A stretch of 64,000 nt of DNA from Brooklawnia sp963780175 (GTDB lineage: Bacteria; Actinomycetota; Actinomycetes; Propionibacteriales; Propionibacteriaceae), in the NCBI GenBank assembly GCA_963780175.1, contig CAWAAT010000006.1, positions 1 to 64,000 on the forward strand. The letters run 5' to 3'. Under the pieces are notes generated by a model. It was not told the DNA's origin and did not search any database. It saw only the letters and a list, made by a program, of their open reading frames with translations. The position numbers and the translations under genes were made by a program. Below, piece after piece: positions 43,983 through 52,170 of this stretch (the stretch's first letter is position 1; the number at the start of each line of letters is the position of its first letter).

Positions 43983-44870
43983 ATGATCACCGAGCACCTC
44001 ACCCTGACCGAGGCGCAGCAGGCCGCTGTGCGCGTGCTCGTCGCGCGCGCCGAGCACGCCGATCTGGCCTCCCCGCTGAACGAGTCCGCCCGGATGGCCC
44101 TGTCTGGACTCAGCAGTGGGGCTGTGGTCCACTGGTTGATGGAATCGGACGCCGAGCTGATCGGCTACGCCCAACTCGACACGCGCGATGGCAGCGTCCA
44201 ACTGGTCGTCGATCCAATCCGGCGACGCCAGGGGCGTGGCAGAGCGGTTGCCGAGCGGGTGCGCGGCTCAGGACTGGCCCGCACGTGGTGGGCCTTCGGA
44301 AACCTGCCGGGTGCACGCGGCCTGGCCCGGGCGCTCGGGCTGGGCGTCGTCCGCGGCCTACTGATCATGACTCTTGACCTGGCACGGCATCCCAGGCTTG
44401 ATCCGGTCGCGCTGCCCGAGGGCCTCACCATCGATCGTTTCCGCCCGGAAGACCTTGACCGGCTCGTCGCCCTAAACTCGGTGGCCTTCGCCGAGCACCC
44501 CGAGCAGGGCACGTTGACCGCGGCCGACTTCACCGCCCGGATGACCTCGGACTGGCACCACGACGACGATCTGCTGGTGGCCCGGGACGCCACGGGCTCC
44601 CCGGTGGGGTTCCACTGGACCAAGATCGTCAGCTCTCCCCAGCGCACCACGGGCGAGGTCTACGTGCTGGCCGTCCACCCCGATCACGCAGGCATGGGCA
44701 CTGGCCGGGCCCTGCTGGCGGCCGGTATCATTCACATGCGTTCTCGGGGCGCCCCGTTGATCAACTTGTACGTCGAGGCGGCCAACGACCGGGTCGTAAC
44801 CATGTACCGGACCGCCGGATTCGAAGTCACCCATACCGACGTCGCTTACGGCCCGGTTGAGGAGGATTGA
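43983..44870 (+). CDS. mshD: mycothiol synthase
   Basis: Acetyltransferase (295 residues) for the last step of mycothiol synthesis. Two GNAT domains are in tandem; the C-terminal one is active with VYVLAVHPDHAGMGTGRALL as its acetyl-CoA loop and NLYVEAANDRVVTMYRTAGF after it, while the N-terminal one has a shorter loop (VDPIRRRQGRGRAVAE). Its stop overlaps the ppk ATG. Confidence 0.93.
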   Translation: MITEHLTLTEAQQAAVRVLVARAEHADLASPLNESARMALSGLSSGAVVHWLMESDAELIGYAQLDTRDGSVQLVVDPIRRRQGRGRAVAERVRGSGLARTWWAFGNLPGARGLARALGLGVVRGLLIMTLDLARHPRLDPVALPEGLTIDRFRPEDLDRLVALNSVAFAEHPEQGTLTAADFTARMTSDWHHDDDLLVARDATGSPVGFHWTKIVSSPQRTTGEVYVLAVHPDHAGMGTGRALLAAGIIHMRSRGAPLINLYVEAANDRVVTMYRTAGFEVTHTDVAYGPVEED

Positions 44871-46969
44871 TGGCCGAGTTGCCCGCCACCCTGACCAACG
44901 ACCTGATCCTGCCCGAGGGTCGCTACTCCGATCGCGAGCTGAGCTGGCTCGCGTTCAACAACCGGGTGCTCGACCTTGCCAAGGACCAACTGCGCGTCCC
45001 ACTGCTGGAACGGGCCAAGTTCCTTGCCATCTTCTCGTCCAATCTGGACGAGTTCTTCATGGTCCGGGTCGCGGGCCTCAAGCGACGCATCGACGCAGGT
45101 GTCGCGGTGCCGTCACCGGGGGGCGTCCTGCCCCGCGACCTGCACGACGCGATCCTGGCCCGCACCGCAGAACTGGTCGCCGAGCAGGCCCGCGTGTTCA
45201 GTAGTGACGTTCGTCCGGCGCTGGAGGCCGAGGGCATCAGGATCCTGAGATGGTCGCAACTCACCGAGGCCGAGCATCATCGCATGCACGTGTTGTTCAC
45301 CGAACGCATCTTCCCGGTACTCACCCCGCTGGCCGTCGACCCGAGCCACCCCTTCCCCTACATCTCGGGGCTGTCGATCAACCTTGCCGTGCTGCTTCGT
45401 CACCCCACCACCGGTGGCCGACAGTTCGCCCGGGTCAAGGTGCCCACCATCCTGTCGCGGTTCGTCGCGCTGGGAGAGGGTCGCTTCATCCCCTTGGAGG
45501 AACTCATCGTCCACCACCTGGACGAGATCTTCAGCGGCATGCAGGTGTTGCAGCACACCACCTTCCGGGTCACCCGCAACGAGGACGTCGAGGTTGAGGA
45601 GGACGACGCCGAGAACATCCTGTTCGCCCTCGAGAAGGAGTTGCTCAGCCGCAAGGTGGGGCGTCCCCCGGTGCGGCTGGAGGTCGAGGACGACATCGAT
45701 GACGCGATGCTCGCCCTGCTGCGCAGCGAGCTGGACATCTCGAGCCGGGAGGTCTTCAAGCTGCCTGCCCCGCTCGACCTGACAGGACTGTTCGGGCTGG
45801 CGAGCGTTGACCGCGAGGACCTGTCGTACAAGGGGTTCCTGCCCAAGACCCATCCCGACCTGTCCTTGGGCGTTCAGACCAGCCAGCCCGCCGACATCTT
45901 CAAGGCGCTGCGCAAGAAGGACGTGCTCGTCCAGCATCCCTACGACTCGTTCGCGACCAGCGTCCAGCGACTGGTCGAGCAGGCTGCCGCAGACCCTCAG
46001 GTGCTGGCCATCAAGCAGACGCTGTACCGCACCAGCGGCGACTCCCCCATCGTGGACGCCCTCATCGAGGCGGCGAAGGCCGGCAAGCAGGTGCTGGCCC
46101 TCGTCGAGATCAAGGCGCGCTTCGACGAGCAGGCCAACATCGACTGGGCCAGAAAACTGGAGAAGAACGGCGTGCATGTGGTCTACGGCATGGTCGGTTT
46201 GAAGACCCACTGCAAGCTCATGCTGGTCGTGCGCGACGAGCCCGACGGCCTGCGTCGCTACGCCCACATCGGGACGGGCAACTACAACCCGAAGACGGCC
46301 CGCCAGTACGAGGACATTGGCCTGCTGACGAGCAACCCGATCATCACCGACGACGTGGCCAGACTGTTCAACCACCTGTCGGGCATGACCAGGGACACTC
46401 AGTACCGTCGCCTGCTGGTGGCACCGGGAGGCGTGCGCAACGGTTTGATCGCGAGCATCGAGCACGAGATCGCCAACCACATGGCCGGGTTACCGGCGAG
46501 GATCCGGATCAAGGTGAACTCCATCGTCGACGAGGCCGTCATCGACGCTCTCTACCGTGCATCGATGGCAGGGGTCCCGGTGGACGTCTGGGTTCGGGGG
46601 ATCTGTGCCATCCGACCGGGGGTCCCAGGGCTCAGCGAGAACCTCCGGGTGCGGTCCATCCTGGGGCGTTTCCTGGAACACTCCCGCATCTTCTGGTTCG
46701 AGAACGCCGGACGACCGTCGGTCGGCATCGGCAGCTCCGACCTGATGCACCGGAATCTTGACCGCCGGGTTGAGGCCATCGTGTCGATCAGCCAGCCCGG
46801 GCACGTCCACCAGATCGGCGAGATGTTCGAGCTGGCCTTCGATGACCAGACAGTGAGTTGGCGGTTGACCGATCGGGACTGGACGCCGGTGACCACCGAC
46901 GAGAACGGGAAACCGCTGCGCGACATCCAGGAGTTCCTGATAGAGCGCGTCTCGACGCGCAGGCACTGA
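44870..46969 (+). CDS. ppk: polyphosphate kinase 1
   Basis: A 699-residue enzyme that makes polyphosphate from ATP. RELSWLAFNNRVLDLA and SNLDEFFMVRVAGLKRR belong to the N-terminal region. The phosphorylated His lies in RRYAHIGTGNYNPKTARQYEDIGL (in part), and DLMHRNLDRRVEA is the second PLD-like motif. GAGGAGGA precedes the ATG, which overlaps the mshD stop by one base. It forms a likely operon mshD-ppk-mutT1 upstream of the pst genes. Confidence 0.97.
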   Translation: MAELPATLTNDLILPEGRYSDRELSWLAFNNRVLDLAKDQLRVPLLERAKFLAIFSSNLDEFFMVRVAGLKRRIDAGVAVPSPGGVLPRDLHDAILARTAELVAEQARVFSSDVRPALEAEGIRILRWSQLTEAEHHRMHVLFTERIFPVLTPLAVDPSHPFPYISGLSINLAVLLRHPTTGGRQFARVKVPTILSRFVALGEGRFIPLEELIVHHLDEIFSGMQVLQHTTFRVTRNEDVEVEEDDAENILFALEKELLSRKVGRPPVRLEVEDDIDDAMLALLRSELDISSREVFKLPAPLDLTGLFGLASVDREDLSYKGFLPKTHPDLSLGVQTSQPADIFKALRKKDVLVQHPYDSFATSVQRLVEQAAADPQVLAIKQTLYRTSGDSPIVDALIEAAKAGKQVLALVEIKARFDEQANIDWARKLEKNGVHVVYGMVGLKTHCKLMLVVRDEPDGLRRYAHIGTGNYNPKTARQYEDIGLLTSNPIITDDVARLFNHLSGMTRDTQYRRLLVAPGGVRNGLIASIEHEIANHMAGLPARIRIKVNSIVDEAVIDALYRASMAGVPVDVWVRGICAIRPGVPGLSENLRVRSILGRFLEHSRIFWFENAGRPSVGIGSSDLMHRNLDRRVEAIVSISQPGHVHQIGEMFELAFDDQTVSWRLTDRDWTPVTTDENGKPLRDIQEFLIERVSTRRH

Positions 46970-46970
46970 C

Positions 46971-47852
46971 ATGCGGCGCGGACCCATCCAGGCCGGCGGG
47001 GCAGCCGTGCTCCGCGGTGCCGCAGATGCTCGGGAAGTGCTGGTGGTGCACCGGCCGGCCTACAACGACTGGACGCTGCCCAAGGGCAAGGTCAGCCCGG
47101 ACGAGTACCTGGCAGTGACGGCGGTGCGCGAGGTACTCGAGGAGACCGGCTACCGCATCAGGTTGATACGCCAACTGAGCCCGACGCACTACACCGTTGA
47201 GGGAGTACCGAAGGTCGTGCAGTGGTGGCTCGCCGACACCGCCGACGACTCGCCCCGCCCGCATGACCTGGAAGCGGACCGCGTTGAGTGGGTGCCCACC
47301 CAGGTCGCCATCGCACTTTTCACTTACCCCGAGGACGCGGCGGTCCTGGCCGAGGCTTTACGCACCCCTTCGACCCCACCCTTCGTGGTCGTCCGACACG
47401 CGAAGGCCATGAACCGCCGACAGTGGAAGGGCCCAGACCCTGACCGTCGGCTCACCGAACGTGGACGTCGGCAGGCCAGGGCCCTGTCGAGGCTCTTTGC
47501 GGCTTTCAAGGTGGGCGACCTGGCCAGTTCCAGCTCCACCCGGTGTATGAAAACCCTGGCGCCCTACGCGCAGAGCACCGGTTTGCAGGTCCGCAGCATG
47601 CCCGCGCTCAGTGAGGAATCCGCCCATGAAGACCCCTCGGGCGTACTTCGGGCAATGGCCGAACTGCGCGCGATCGCGGACTCTTCCGAAAGGCCGGTCG
47701 TGGTGTGCGGTCACCGTCCGGTGCTGCCAGCCATGTTCGACTTCCTCGGCGTTGCCCCCAGCCATGTGCTCAAGCCGGCCGAGGTCGCCCTGGTCTATCC
47801 CGGCGATTCGACGGGTGCAAGTCGAACCGACTATCTTCTCTCCAGACTGTGA
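46971..47852 (+). CDS. mutT1: MutT1-type Nudix hydrolase with histidine phosphatase domain
   Basis: A 293-residue two-domain protein. The Nudix box is GKVSPDEYLAVTAVREVLEE with TG after it, near residues 39-61. A histidine-phosphatase-like domain follows from about 138 (VVVRHAKAMNRRQW; later His in VCGHRPVLP). This is the layout of mycobacterial MutT1, which acts on 8-oxo-GTP and dinucleoside polyphosphates, and which also lies beside ppk there. It starts one base after the ppk stop. Confidence 0.9.
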   Translation: MRRGPIQAGGAAVLRGAADAREVLVVHRPAYNDWTLPKGKVSPDEYLAVTAVREVLEETGYRIRLIRQLSPTHYTVEGVPKVVQWWLADTADDSPRPHDLEADRVEWVPTQVAIALFTYPEDAAVLAEALRTPSTPPFVVVRHAKAMNRRQWKGPDPDRRLTERGRRQARALSRLFAAFKVGDLASSSSTRCMKTLAPYAQSTGLQVRSMPALSEESAHEDPSGVLRAMAELRAIADSSERPVVVCGHRPVLPAMFDFLGVAPSHVLKPAEVALVYPGDSTGASRTDYLLSRL

Positions 47853-47899
47853 CAACTTACGAGACCTGAACGGCGCCCGACTCCCAACGTACATCTTTC

Positions 47900-47921
47900 G
47901 TTCACCGTCCGTTCACTTGGC
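47900..47921 (+). promoter_or_regulatory. PHO box upstream of pstS
   Basis: Two adjacent 11-base direct repeats, GTTCACCGTCC and GTTCACTTGGC, matching the actinobacterial PhoP site. TAGATT at 47949-47954 is a likely -10, which places the box just upstream of the -35 area as expected for activation under phosphate starvation. Confidence 0.8.
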
Positions 47922-48013
47922 CCTTGGTCTGACGTCATCGCCATCTCATAGATTTCCACGTGAGAGGCCGCTTGCGGCCCTTGGACAAACGACGATCCCT
48001 GGAGGGAATCACA

Positions 48014-49120
48014 GTGAATACTCTGCGTACTGGCGCCGCTCTGGCCGCCGTCGCTGCCTTGGCTCTGACGGCCTGCGCCACCAACGAGGGCGGTTCCGGT
48101 AGCACCGCACCCGCCGCGTCGGGCTCGGCCAGCACTTCCACTCTGAGCGGCACGCTGCAGGGCACCGGCGCAAGCTCGATGAAGGCCGCCCAGGAGGTGT
48201 GGCGTGCCGAGTTCCAGACCGCCAACCCTGGCGTGACCGTCAACTACTCACCGGACGGCTCCGGTGCCGGTCGCACCGCCTTCATGGACGGCGCCGCCGC
48301 GTTCGCCGGCTCCGACCGGGCGCTCAAGGACGACGAGATGGCCGGCGCCTTCTCCACCTGCGCCGCCAGCACCATGCCGATCAACCTGCCTGTCTACATC
48401 TCCCCGATCGCCATCACCTACAACGTCTCGGGCGTGGGCGAACTCAAGCTGAGCGCTGAGGTTGCTGCCAAGATCTTCCGGGGCGAGATCGCCAACTGGA
48501 ACGACCCGGCCATCGCCGCCCTGAACTCCGGCGTCACCTTCCCCGACCTGGCGATCACACCGGTGCACCGTTCGGACAACTCCGGCACCACCGAGAACTT
48601 CACCGCCACCCTGGCCCAGATCGCCCCCGAGGTGTGGACCGACAAGGCTTCCGGCGACTGGCCGGCCACCCTCGGCGGTGAGGGCGCCCCGCAGACCTCC
48701 GGTGTGGTCTCGGCCGTCCAGAACGGCGCCGGCACCATCGGCTACGCCGACGTGTCGGGCCTGGCCTCGGGCATGAAGGTTGCGCTGTACAGCAAGGATG
48801 GCACCGGCACGTTCGTGGGCCCGGAGGCCGAGGACGCCGCCGCCATCGTGGCCGCCTCTGAGAAGGTCGCCGGCCGTGAGGCCAACGACTGGGCCCTGAA
48901 CCTGGACCGGACCGCTTCCGGTTACCCCTTCGTGCTGGTCTCCTACGCGATCGCCTGCCAGGAATACGCCGACCCGGCGATGGGCGAGCTCGTGAACGCC
49001 TACATCAGCTACATGGTCTCGGAGGAGGGTCAGCTGGCGGCTGTCCCGCAGGCCGCCAACGCCCCGCTCTCAGGCTCCCTGGCGACCAGCGTGCGCGCGG
49101 CTGCTGCTGCCATCAAGTGA
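48014..49120 (+). CDS. pstS: phosphate-binding lipoprotein PstS
   Basis: A 368-residue solute-binding protein with a lipobox LTAC near residue 21 and a Gly/Ser/Thr-rich linker. The phosphate loops GTGASSMKAAQEVW, DGSGAGRTAF and HRSDNSGTTENF are typical. GGAGG lies before the GTG start. It is the first pst gene, under the PHO box, and is followed by a terminator before pstC. Confidence 0.95.
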   Translation: MNTLRTGAALAAVAALALTACATNEGGSGSTAPAASGSASTSTLSGTLQGTGASSMKAAQEVWRAEFQTANPGVTVNYSPDGSGAGRTAFMDGAAAFAGSDRALKDDEMAGAFSTCAASTMPINLPVYISPIAITYNVSGVGELKLSAEVAAKIFRGEIANWNDPAIAALNSGVTFPDLAITPVHRSDNSGTTENFTATLAQIAPEVWTDKASGDWPATLGGEGAPQTSGVVSAVQNGAGTIGYADVSGLASGMKVALYSKDGTGTFVGPEAEDAAAIVAASEKVAGREANDWALNLDRTASGYPFVLVSYAIACQEYADPAMGELVNAYISYMVSEEGQLAAVPQAANAPLSGSLATSVRAAAAAIK

Positions 49121-49155
49121 CCGCGCAACCTGCGATCACGTGATCCAATAGGTCT

Positions 49156-49195
49156 GGACGCCCGCCCTCAGCCAGCAGGCTGGAGGCGGGCGTCC
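49156..49195 (+). terminator. strong hairpin between pstS and pstC
   Basis: An 18-base stem with one mismatch and one G-U pair around an AGCA loop. It begins 36 bases after the pstS stop. A partial terminator here would make more PstS than transporter, as is common in binding-protein operons. Confidence 0.8.
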
Positions 49196-49244
49196 TTCCA
49201 ATGGGTCAGACCGCTCACCCGTCCTCTCGCTTCACGGAGACCGC

Positions 49245-50228
49245 ATGTCAGCACATCGCGCAGAAGTCGTCAAGGATGACCCGGCGCCCAGCTCATCCTT
49301 GACCAGCGACCGCGGACACATGGGCGATGCGGTCTTCCAGGGCCTGTCGGTGGGTTCCGGCGGACTGATCATGGCGATCCTGGCCGCGGTGGCGGCCTTC
49401 CTCATCACTCAGGCGGTGCCCGCCTTCCTCGGCACTGAGGAAGACCTGCACTACGGCAACACTTGGAGTTACGTCGCCCCCTACCTGTTCGGCACGGTCT
49501 GGGCGAGCTTCCTGGCACTGCTGCTGGCCGTCCCGGTGGCTGTCGGCATCGCTCTCTACATCTCGCACTACGCCCCCAAGAGGCTGTCCACTCCGGTGGC
49601 CTTCGTCATCGACCTGCTGGCTGCCGTCCCCTCGGTCGTCTTCGGCCTGTGGGGCATCAGCGTCCTGGCGCCCCTGCTGGTGCCGATCTACCAATGGTTG
49701 ACCAGGAACCTGAGTTTCATCCCGTTCTTCGGCGGCACCGCATCCGGCACCGGCCGCACGATGATGACCGCCGCCATCGTGCTGGCCATCATGATCCTGC
49801 CCATCATCACTTCGCTGTCGCGCGAGGTCTTCCTGCGTACCCCCGGTCTGCAGGAGGAGGCATCGTTTGCTCTCGGCGCCACCAAGTGGGAGATGATCCG
49901 ACAGGTCGTCCTGCCCTTCGGCCGTTCCGGCGTGGTCTCGGCCGCCATGTTGGGCCTGGGTCGCGCCCTTGGTGAGACGATGGCCGTGGCCATGGTGCTG
50001 TCGCCCGGACGTGCCTTCAGCTTTCAGTTGCTGACTTCCAACAATCCCAACACCATCGCTGCGAACATCGCCCTGGCCTTCCCTGAGGCCGATCGGTTCG
50101 CCGTTCCCCAGCTGATCGCCACGGGTCTGGTGCTGTTCGTCATCACGTTCGTGGTGAACAGCGCTGGACGCGCCATCACGTCCGGCCGCAGGCCCCGCGC
50201 CCGTCGCACCAAGGAGGCCCAGAAGTGA
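49245..50228 (+). CDS. pstC: phosphate ABC transporter permease PstC
   Basis: A 327-residue permease with six helices. The EAA-type loop is EEASFALGATKWEMIRQVVLP and the helix after it ends LGLGRALGETMAVAMVL, both family marks. It pairs with PstA. Its 3' end holds AAGGAGG, which serves the next start codon. Confidence 0.96.
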   Translation: MSAHRAEVVKDDPAPSSSLTSDRGHMGDAVFQGLSVGSGGLIMAILAAVAAFLITQAVPAFLGTEEDLHYGNTWSYVAPYLFGTVWASFLALLLAVPVAVGIALYISHYAPKRLSTPVAFVIDLLAAVPSVVFGLWGISVLAPLLVPIYQWLTRNLSFIPFFGGTASGTGRTMMTAAIVLAIMILPIITSLSREVFLRTPGLQEEASFALGATKWEMIRQVVLPFGRSGVVSAAMLGLGRALGETMAVAMVLSPGRAFSFQLLTSNNPNTIAANIALAFPEADRFAVPQLIATGLVLFVITFVVNSAGRAITSGRRPRARRTKEAQK

Positions 50229-50326
50229 GCGACCTCAACGTGGACGACCTCGCCCCGCGAGCGCCGCTCGGCGTCACGCGACCGGCAGCCAGATGCAGAC
50301 CTTCAGATCAGCAGACGTGCACCTGA
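50225..50326 (+). other. short overlapping frame that looks like the lost start of pstA
   Basis: A GTG overlapping the pstC stop (GTGA) with AAGGAGG eight bases upstream opens 33 codons (MSDLNVDDLAPRAPLG at the start) ending at TGA 50324-50326. It is the best-placed start in this region, but it is out of frame with pstA by one base. A frameshift between 50225 and 50326 would join the two. Confidence 0.5.
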
Positions 50327-51360
50327 CCGCCGGCCAACTCCCCCGGTTCACCGACCTGGGTTTGCTGGTGATCGCCATCGCGGTCAGCTCCGCACTGCTG
50401 GCCCTGATGGGTTCGTTCAACCTCGCGGGTTCACTGGTGTTGGGCGTGGTGTTCTTCCTCGCAGGCATCTACGCCCTGGCCTTCAGCGTCGAGGGACAGC
50501 GCCGGGCCGTTGACCGCCTGGCCCGCTACGTCATCACCGGCGCCTTCATCCTGGCGCTGATCCCACTGGCATCACTGCTCTTCGAGACCATCTCCTTGGG
50601 ACTTCCGCGGCTGGACCTGAACTTCTTCACGATGTCGAAGCGCAACATCGTCGGCGAGGGAGGCGGGGCAGGGCACGCCATCCAGGGCACCCTGATCGTC
50701 ACCGGCCTGGCCACCCTTTTCTCGGTTCCCATCGGGCTGTTCACCGCCATCTACCTCGTCGAGTACGGCAAGGGCTGGTTGAAAACCACCATCACCTTCC
50801 TGGTGGACGTGATGACTGGCATCCCATCGATAGTCGCGGGGCTGTTCGCCTACGCGCTGTTCTCCACGCTGCTCGGCCCGGGCTCCAAGTCCGGCCTGGC
50901 CGGCGCCATCGCCCTGTCGGTACTGATGATCCCCTACGTCGTGCGCAACGCTGAGGAGATCATCCGGCTGGTGCCGAACTCCCTGCGCGAAGCCTCCTTC
51001 GCCCTCGGCGTCACCCGCTGGCGCACCATCGTGAAGGTCGTGCTGCCCACCTCGATCTCGGGCATCATCTCGGGGGTCATCCTGGCCATCGCCCGCATCA
51101 TCGGCGAGACCGCCCCCCTGCTGGTGACCATGGGCTTCACCGATTCGCTGAACAGCAATCCGCTGCCGGTCAACAACGTCAACCCGATGGCTGCCCTGCC
51201 GGTCTTCGTCTACTACGAATACACCCGGCCTGGACGACCGCAGGAGGCCTTCTACGACCGGGCCTGGACGGGTGCCCTTGTGCTGGTGCTGATCGTGATG
51301 GTGCTGAACATCATCGGTCGAGTCATCGCCAAGAGATTCGCCCCCAAGATCAACCGCTGA
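50293..51360 (+). CDS. pstA: phosphate ABC transporter permease PstA
   Basis: A 355-residue permease. Two N-terminal helices (residues 22-62) precede the six-helix core; MTGIPSIVAGLFAY and REASFALGVTRWRTIVKVVLP are the permease loop, and RIIGETAPLL the final signature. The ATG at 50293 has no ribosome site, and a far better start sits out of frame at 50225. The N-terminal part before the first helix is therefore doubtful. Confidence 0.92.
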   Translation: MQTFRSADVHLTAGQLPRFTDLGLLVIAIAVSSALLALMGSFNLAGSLVLGVVFFLAGIYALAFSVEGQRRAVDRLARYVITGAFILALIPLASLLFETISLGLPRLDLNFFTMSKRNIVGEGGGAGHAIQGTLIVTGLATLFSVPIGLFTAIYLVEYGKGWLKTTITFLVDVMTGIPSIVAGLFAYALFSTLLGPGSKSGLAGAIALSVLMIPYVVRNAEEIIRLVPNSLREASFALGVTRWRTIVKVVLPTSISGIISGVILAIARIIGETAPLLVTMGFTDSLNSNPLPVNNVNPMAALPVFVYYEYTRPGRPQEAFYDRAWTGALVLVLIVMVLNIIGRVIAKRFAPKINR

Positions 51361-51390
51361 GATCCGAGACGAGAGAGCAGAAGCACGACG

Positions 51391-52170
51391 ATGGCAAAAC
51401 GCATGGAGTTGAAGGACCTCAACATCTACTACGGAGACTTCCTGGCTGTTGAGGGGGTCAGCATGGTGATCGAGCCCCGCGCGGTGACCGCCTTCATCGG
51501 CCCATCGGGCTGTGGCAAGTCGACGGTGCTTCGCAGCCTCGACCGGATGCTCGAGTTGACGCCAGGCGGCCGGGTGCAAGGTCAGGTGCTCCTGGACGAC
51601 CAGGACATCTACGCCCACGACGTCGACCCGGTGCGGGTCCGACAGCAGGTGGGAATGGTCTTTCAGCAGCCCAACCCCTTCCCGACGATGAGCATTCGTG
51701 ACAACGTGCTCGCCGGCATCAAGCTCAACGCCCGCAAGATGCCTCGGGCCCAACAGGACGAGGTCGTCGAACGTTCGCTCAAGGGCGCGAACTTGTGGAA
51801 AGAGGTCAAGGATCGTCTCGACGCACCGGGCAACGGGCTGTCGGGTGGTCAGCAGCAGCGGCTGTGCATCGCCAGGGCGATCGCCATCCAACCCGAGGTG
51901 CTGCTGATGGACGAACCCTGCTCGGCCCTGGACCCCATTTCGACGCTGGCGATCGAGGACCTGATCCAGGAACTCAAGGAGGACTACACCGTCGTCATCG
52001 TGACGCACAACATGCAACAGGCGTCGCGGGTGTCCCACAAGACGGGCTTCTTCAACATCGAGGGAACCGGCAAGCCGGGCCACCTCATCGAGTTCGACCT
52101 GACAGAGAAGATCTTCACGAACCCCTCCAAGAGGGACACCGAGCGCTACATCACCGGCCAGTTCGGCTGA
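51391..52170 (+). CDS. pstB: phosphate ABC transporter ATPase PstB
   Basis: A 259-residue ATPase. Walker A GPSGCGKST, Q-loop MVFQQPNPFPTMSI, signature LSGGQQQRL, Walker B LLMDEPCSALDP and the H-loop THNMQQA are complete; the Cys in DEPCSALDP is typical of PstB. It is the last gene of pstSCAB, and no phoU follows. It abuts the convergent GH3 gene with no gap. Confidence 0.97.
   Translation: MAKRMELKDLNIYYGDFLAVEGVSMVIEPRAVTAFIGPSGCGKSTVLRSLDRMLELTPGGRVQGQVLLDDQDIYAHDVDPVRVRQQVGMVFQQPNPFPTMSIRDNVLAGIKLNARKMPRAQQDEVVERSLKGANLWKEVKDRLDAPGNGLSGGQQQRLCIARAIAIQPEVLLMDEPCSALDPISTLAIEDLIQELKEDYTVVIVTHNMQQASRVSHKTGFFNIEGTGKPGHLIEFDLTEKIFTNPSKRDTERYITGQFG

Noticed and set aside
45113..46480. 455-codon minus-strand frame inside ppk
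   Set aside because: Antisense to the conserved ppk coding region, with typical shadow composition.
50572..52083. 503-codon minus-strand frame over pstA and pstB
   Set aside because: Antisense shadow of two well-defined transporter genes; no motif.
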